Positions 57,787 through 64,000 of a DNA stretch of 64,000 bases are shown in pieces. Position numbers and translations under genes: made by a program. The notes beneath the pieces are model-generated. The model worked only from the letters and a program-made list of their open reading frames with translations. It was not told the DNA's origin and ran no database searches. How positions within the stretch are numbered: position 1 is the first letter of the stretch; every line of letters starts with the position of its first letter. Origin of the DNA: Usnea hakonensis (lineage: Eukaryota > Ascomycota > Lecanoromycetes > Lecanorales > Parmeliaceae); assembly GCA_013423325.1 (NCBI GenBank), contig BLJB01000094.1:42640-106639 (forward strand), in the 5' to 3' direction.

Positions 57787-60700
57787 TCAATACAAATATC
57801 CAGAGCATGTGATTTGCTTAGAGAAGTCGACTCGATCCTCTGCCTGTCCACTTCCACTCCCGAAGCACCTTTTGACTCCCATGGCCTCCTCAGATTTGCC
57901 GTGCTTTTCAAGTAATTCGATCAGAGTTTTCAAAGCTCGTAGTGTCTGCGGATGCTGTGGTCCCATTGTCTCAGACGTCACATGTAGTGCCTGCGAGGCA
58001 ACCCCCTTGGACTCTTCCAACTTGCCCGGCTTTTCAAGTATTTTGGCCAGGGTGACGGAAACCGCAGGCCCTGGATGCTCTGGTCCCAGCACAAGCCTCA
58101 AGTTGCCTAGGGCTCTCCGAGCCATTACCTTAGCTTTTTCGTTTTTGTTGTGTAATGCAAACAGTCGGGCCATCAATTTGCTGAAGCCAGTTTGCTTAGG
58201 AAGAGTGACTCATGGTCGAAGTTCAAGTCATGGAAGCACTCAAGGCAGATTGACTTTGCATGCCATTGATCTTCTAAGTAATCCATATGGCGTGGGAGAT
58301 ATTTCAGTGCATAGGCCAACAAAGGTCGATCGGAAAGATGTTGAGCGAACAAGCGGTGCTTCCCAATATTCGAGGAACTCGGAATTTCTGTGGTAGTAGG
58401 TCCGCAACTATCTAGGACGAGAGATAGCCGTGTGTATCGGGTACAAATTATTGCAATTTCCGCATAGCCTCGTGTCTCCTCCATATGAAAAGGGGTTGCC
58501 AGCTTATTGGAATCTTTGAGAAACTCTCTCGCTGTTTCGTGAAATAGCTGGACAATATCTTCAGAAATTATATTGGGGGAAATGGCTGCAGATGCTGTCG
58601 CACTCTGGCGTGAACGCTTCACTTCCACCAGTTCGCCACAATTTCTCGTTAGTCTTTTGGGATCGTGCTCGAGCTATTTCAATTGATGGCTGTAGAAGTT
58701 CGAGCTGAATAATACAAATGGCGCCATTGTGTTCGTTATGCTACTGATGGCAAGGACGTCCCTCAATTCAGCAACGGTCAGGGGTCTCTCAGAGTAAAAT
58801 ATCTCATGTAACGTTTTTATGCCTTCAATAAGAATAGCGGGTTCGTGGCGTGCTTGATCTGCCAAACTTGTGGTGATGCTTTGATAGTAAGGTGTAAGCA
58901 AGACGGGCAGTCCTTTGACTTTTGACTTAAGCTCGGCTTCGCTCCTTTGAATACGAAGCGCTTGACGTCACTGACTACCAGGGCTGCCCACAAGAAGACT
59001 TCTCGAACGTGACCAAGAGTGTACCTGGCTATCCATTCGAATGTGGTCCTATCAGAACTTTGTAGAAACTCTAAGCTGGATGCAGTCACCCTTTCGATGT
59101 CTTTCTGATTCTTCTCTTCGAGAATGAGACGGTATTTCGAATTAGCAAAGCCGTTGCTGATATGCAAACTCGGACGAATGGCAACTAGAACTTTAAGCTT
59201 TGCTTCTGCACTTATAACTTCTCGTAGTAGAGAGATGGTCTCTGGGATTCCGTCTTCGACCGACTCGTATAGAACATCCAATAAAAGATAGTACGAATCC
59301 GAAAGAGATGCAGACCTGGAGATTGAGACAAAGATACTCTGCATTTCGTCGTACTGCCAAGGTTGCATTCGTTCCTGCTTGGTCCTGAATATTGATCGAA
59401 AGAAAGGATAGGTATTCTCGGTGTCTTGAAGTAGTATTTGATGCAACAGGGTTTGGAGCATGTGGGTGTGACTCGTCTCAGATTTCCCTTCTCTTGCACT
59501 GCAGTAGTACGAAGCAATGACTGCGTTCGAGCCACCAAGTTCTTTCTCCAGTTGGGTTTTGATTTGTTTCATCAACGTAGATTTACCGGTGCCGGGGTTT
59601 CCTCGGAGCCATAACAGCAGAGCTAGGTTCTTCTCTCCGTTCACAATACTGTGGGTCACAACGTATCCACTTTCCTGTGTTCCCCGCACCGGATTCGATT
59701 CGATCCATTCTATCGTTTGCTGCGCCAAGTCGCAAAGAATTTACACGATCTGTTTTTCATCGAGTCAGAGCACGAACTCGTGGAAACCGAAAATGCATAG
59801 GTCTACGACATCGGGCGCTTACCTTGCTGTTCTTTCTCGTTGTCCAAATAGGGCAGACTATCAAGTATCTCTCCCGCTTTTGGATAATCACGGCATACAG
59901 TCAAGACTTCAAGGCAACCTGTCTGTGTCTTCCTGTTGCGCTCCCACAGCTCACGGATGTTTTGTAGAACCCGATATCTATCTTCTGGTATAGCAACGTC
60001 ATCGCCATTGGTGGAAAGGCCAATACTAGCGCCTTTCAGGGCGTTAGCAGCAAAGTTACCCCACCAGGCGCTACCTGAGCCTTTATGTGGAACGGCGAGG
60101 AAGACTATTGCCTTGGTATTCGTTAGAATGTCGTAACTCCGAGTACGAGGACCTCTCGTGAGCTAAAATTAAAGCCTTTTTGACTATGATTCCTCCCATG
60201 CTATGGCAGATGAACACAATCGGCCGTTTGGGTGTGTCATCATTTCGCTTTGCAGAAAGTCTGGTCAGGAGATCAAGTGCTTTGTGCTAGATGCCGGAGA
60301 CAGAGTTACTGAATGCCCACGCTGATTCGTATCCAAATGTCATATTTCTCGCGCTTGGAACGTCGGTAGGTAGTATGTCCTGGAGCCAAAGACTGGAGCC
60401 AAAGACTGGAGCCAAAGACTGGAGCCAAAGACTGGAGCCAAAGACTGGAGCCAAAGAGTATAATTCTCGTGCGTCCAAGTCTTATAAGCATCCCCCTGCA
60501 AGCCGTGTACAGCCACGATATCAATGGCTTTAACAAGGTCAGACTTCGAGAGCTCAAACAGTCCTATTCGCTCCTTATCGGAGGAAGGTATCTAAACAGG
60601 TACCGGCGTGTCAGTCTGCTCCATTTTGTCACCAAGTTTGCCTCCATTTGAAGCGGATGAAGTGCCCGCAGCGGCGATAGGCGTACCATCGCCAGTATCG

Positions 60701-60813
60701 TCTCCAACTGTCGTGGGTGGAGTGCTAGCAGCTGGCTGTCCATTACTACTGCGTATTTCCTTCTTCTTCTACTCCTTCTTCAAGAAATGGAAAGGTTTGC
60801 GGAGGTGGTCCAT
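57787..60813 (-). pseudogene. Broken STAND gene: alpha/beta-hydrolase, NACHT and TPR-like C-terminus
   Basis: ATG 60813 opens MDHLRKPFHFLKK, a usual start for this fungal family. KAIDIVAVHGLQGDAYKTWTHEN begins an alpha/beta-hydrolase domain. RPIVFICHSMGGIIVKKALILAHERS carries its nucleophile Ser, and AIVFLAVPHKGSGSAWWGNFAANALKGAS follows. The NACHT P-loop is RGNPGTGKSTL (about 59610-59580) and Walker B is YYLLLDVLYES. A winged-helix-like block is ERPLTVAELRDVLAISS. The C-terminus holds TPR-like repeats of the kinesin-light-chain type (LVLGPEHPGPAVSVTLAKILEKPGKLEES, TMGPQHPQTLRALKTLIELLEKHGKSEEA). In-frame TAG stops lie at 60769-60771, 60592-60594 and 60287-60289. Frame changes occur at the 13-bp repeat, near 60135, near 59740 and near 58900. 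It is related in architecture to fungal non-self recognition genes but is decayed. Confidence 0.85.
60381..60458 (+). repeat. 13-bp minisatellite, six copies, inside the broken STAND gene
   Basis: The unit TGGAGCCAAAGAC is repeated six times head to tail, and the last copy ends GAG. On the coding (minus) strand the unit encodes WLQ/LAPV/FGSS in turn as the frame rotates. Intact relatives would have one copy, giving TLWLQDILP. Confidence 0.95.
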
Positions 60814-63800
60814 TTGGGCCGATCAAATTAGTGGCTACTGCTAGCGGACAAGAAAGACACGAAGCAACTAAGCATCACAGTAAAGGTAACGTCGAAAAGA
60901 TAATGTTTACGAAGACAGCTGAGGCAAGATAGACAAAGTCGAGACAAGGCATCCCATCTTCAGTAATTTCCCCACCCTCATCCTTTACTGTAGCGCATAG
61001 AGAAGAGAGACCTGCTGATCCCAAAATATCATGCAGGCCGAGCCAATTGAAGGGACCCACTGCCAGGCTGGGCGTTCGTTCCTGCAGCCTCAACATTGAG
61101 ATGGGTTAGATCGTGCTCGATGTGCACCACTTAAAATAATGAGAGGACACCCTTTCCCAGCTGGAGGCGGCCAATAGTCATGGCGGAAAGGTTCCGCGAC
61201 AGGCCTGTAAAAGAGACAGAAGCAGAATCCTTCATTGTTTCCCCAGGCTTCCATGTCGTAAATTTGATAAAATATACTTTTAACAACAGGGGATCATTGA
61301 TGGGTGGCAGGCTCAGGCAGGCGATGCCGCGTGCTAGTCTGAAGCCCTAAGCTGTGCCCATCCGGCCACTAGGTAAGGTACCTAGGGAGGTACCTTACTC
61401 TAAGACTCTAAGCGTCCCGGCACCACGGCCGCTCCCTAGCATACCCTATAACAATCTGCTCCTAGGCTCTTCCCTTATACCACCACGCATCTCTAAGTGT
61501 GCGCTTGCAAGAAGTATTTGTAGAGACTCTGCTCCGCTTTGCTCGGCCTGCCAATTGGAGGCCCTGGCTCCTACATTATCCTGTTCAACTGCGTCCTCCA
61601 CCTCCCTCGGGCTCTTGAGTCCTCCTACGAGCCTACCACCGTTGTCGCCTACCCACTGATTACCCGGACGATTCTCCCTGGATAGACAGGCTATGGAATT
61701 TGGGATAGAGCATTCAGCGGAATACTACAACCAAATAGAGACTGAGTTGGCCGTTCCGAGTCACACTCCACGACTTTTCCAAGATGATAGCAAAGCTCAA
61801 CGGAGCTGAAAGGGAATCATGATGTTAGGTAAGAGGATCATTCCCGCTTGAATCCTTCCACTGACTGGAAATAATCGACGATGCTAGACGCTATGCATCG
61901 GGTTGTGAAGATCTCTCACCGGTTTCAATTTCATCTCGACTGATCCTTTCTACGTCCTCTACAAATCCTTCCTTACCACTCCGAAGAAAGATGGCGTCTA
62001 ACAGTACAGCCATACTGGTCTGTGTTTCGTCCAGTGTAAGGGGAAGAGACGGATTACGTGACTACGGACTACATGATCCATATACAACGGAAGGCACCAC
62101 AAACACGGAGTATGGTAGTCGACTTTATTCTACCTTACGTCCATAATTAGGTTACCCACAGCGAAGAGGAGAGGCTCCGTCCTGCATGCCGTAGACGTGA
62201 TCGATCGTCTCCGCCCCAGGATCATACTCTATTTCGAGCGATATCGTGTGTAGCTGCTGTCGCTGCTTCACTCTGAGAGTCTCGTCGACAATCGACCAAC
62301 TACTTACCTTGGGGGCTATTGCCAAGAGGTCGAAGTCTTACTACCAGATGCTCAAAGAAGCCAACAGACCTCGTGTGATAGTGCAGATTATGTTCTGGTA
62401 TCCAGAAAGCTATTTTGGCGAGAATATCTTTGCCGTAAAGCGGTCTCGCATGGTTGCTGACAACGATTGTAGACATGAGAGCGGAATCTCAACCGCACTG
62501 AACAGGCCACACCTGATTCTCGGTCTTCCTCATGACACGCTTGCGCCCGCCTCTGCATGTCAAGGTTCTCGCGACTGTCGACAGTGGAGTAAATATTGAT
62601 GGAGATGAAAGACTATGTCTTATTGAGGCGCATCTTTACCATCTACACCCTCTTCCCTCTCTATCCCCAGATCTTGCTACGGAGAAAGCCTGATCCGAGA
62701 CAACCATGATCGACACCATAATCACTATTTGAAGTCTGCGGCAAGGGAGACGATTCCGTCGTCCAAAAGTTGTCCCAATGTCTCACGCTTGGAGATCAGA
62801 GCACCCAGCCACCTATCTTCCATTCAGGACGTCATCCCGAATCCACGTCAGTGCAGTTTTTGCTAACGCTGTACATGGTCTACTTCGGCGAAGAAGACCT
62901 TCTTAGAAGCATTTTGCAGGCATTTTGCACCCTTAAATGATGTACAACTTGATCTGCTACTAATTTGATAGTATCACCTGCGCTGATGAAACGAGCGAAC
63001 CTCTTTCCTTCACACTCTACAAAGAGACCATATATAACCAAGTCATCACAACCTTCTTTCATGTCCTCTGCTTATCCAGATCGATATCAATATCCGGCCG
63101 ACCTGAAAAGCCAGCTTCCTACCTGAACAATATCATCACACTAAGCTTCCCCAGACTGAGAAAGGACCAAAACCCCAAGACACGCGGCAACACTCCAGAT
63201 CCTACGATCAAAACCATATGCCAGCTCCTCTCTTCTCCACCCTATGACTCCTCTAACACCTCACCTACCCTCCCCACATCCTCAACCCTCCCTAAACTCT
63301 TCTACCACCTAACCCCTTCTCTTCATATCCGCCCTCTACAAACCTCCCCCACCCCCGTTCTCAACTCACTCACCCTGCTTTCCGCTTTAACCCCCCTACA
63401 GGCTAGACTATTGACTCTCATCCCATGAACGCCGTATAGTCGGGCGACCCCTATTTCTAATCACTTTTCTTTACATCCCTTCTGTTATGATACGCTGATT
63501 TTTTGGGGGGGAACTTGTTCCTTCTTGATAAAGGGGCTAGCGGGGGATTGTTGAGTATAGTGTTTGCCAGGGGGTCTTGCCGAGGGTGGGGGGGAAGTGC
63601 GGTCAAGAAAGGCCCTTTGGGGAATGAGGGAGGATATGGGGAAGGGAGGAAGGAAGGGTGCGTGGGTACCTAGCTAGGTGAAAGGGAGGGGTAGATGTGC
63701 GTAGATCGACGAGTGGGTATGAGGACTGCGTTTGCTGAATAGTGCTTACGCTACCGTGCGAGAAGAGGGGGAGGGAGTAGAGAGAGGTTTGGACGCTGCT

Positions 63801-63939
63801 ACCACTATGCTGGTTGAGACGGCGAGGCTCTGTCCGTCTTTGCATTCATTTTTGTCTTGGGTATGTGGTATAGATCGACGATAGCCGCTTCGAATCACGT
63901 CGAAGGGCTATTGGGGTGTTCAGGTGGATGCAAGTATGG
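60814..63939. other. Gene-poor region, about 3.1 kb
   Basis: No gene is supported. The segment from 63150 to 63420 is C-rich on the plus strand, and 63480-63780 is G-rich. The region leads into the second transposon end. Confidence 0.5.
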
Positions 63940-64000
63940 TATCCCATGGATTGGCACGGTTCAATATTCAGGGGTTCAGCCCTACTCTCCAAAAATCGCG
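63940..64000 (+). mobile_element. 5' end of a second piggyBac-type copy, cut by the window end
   Basis: The 61 bases starting TATCCCATGGATTGGCA are identical to the reverse complement of 3891-3951. They include the same beginning of the transposase frame (MARFNIQGFSPTLQKS, from about 63951). The copy faces rightward, opposite to the one at 1949-3951. The last bases are CGCG, the same point at which the first copy meets the run of Ns. Confidence 0.85.

Overview
The window looks like nuclear DNA of a filamentous ascomycete (Pezizomycotina). Coding regions are broken by short GT-AG introns, mostly 50-120 bp and often with CTGAC/CTAAC-like branch sites. Gene families are typical of these fungi: Zn2Cys6 regulators, Pth11-like receptors, F-box-like proteins, STAND/NACHT proteins with a Helo-like N-terminus, sedolisins, and FAD monooxygenase/MFS pairs. 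A decayed piggyBac-type transposon carries stops of the kind left by repeat-induced point mutation (RIP, CpA to TpA). I cannot name a species.

Layout. At 1-1.3 kb is the 3' part of a Zn2Cys6-type regulator. At 1.9-4.0 kb is a dead piggyBac element with inverted ends and an assembly gap. At 4.6-5.5 kb is a shortened Pth11-like receptor. At 7.2-8.3 kb is a complete short-chain dehydrogenase. At 10.1-12.2 kb are two tandem GNAT acetyltransferase paralogues. At 12.9-14.6 kb is an FHA-domain protein kinase. From 15 to 24.8 kb there are a two-frame hypothetical gene, two F-box-like genes, an orphan three-exon gene and an alpha/beta hydrolase. At 25.7-28.7 kb is an intact NACHT-ankyrin STAND gene. 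From 29.5 to 36.5 kb there are a Thr-rich membrane protein, a secreted sedolisin and a poly-Asn ORF. At 37.2-40.7 kb is a divergent FAD monooxygenase/MFS transporter pair. At 41.4-42.7 kb are a putative acylated microprotein and an F-box-like protein. At 46.5-49.0 kb is a complete Zn2Cys6 regulator.

The segment from 53.5 to 60.8 kb is a group of broken genes: an amino-acid permease, a Baeyer-Villiger monooxygenase, and a second STAND gene (alpha/beta hydrolase-NACHT-TPR). The last one contains a six-copy 13-bp minisatellite whose copy number sets the reading frame. The window ends in the first 61 bases of another piggyBac copy. These are identical, in inverted orientation, to the bases beside the gap at 3.83-3.89 kb.

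Functional links. The clearest working unit is the monooxygenase/transporter pair. The intact and broken STAND genes are both candidates for fungal non-self recognition. Most exon structures were inferred by eye from splice consensus and frame continuity. No database search was possible.
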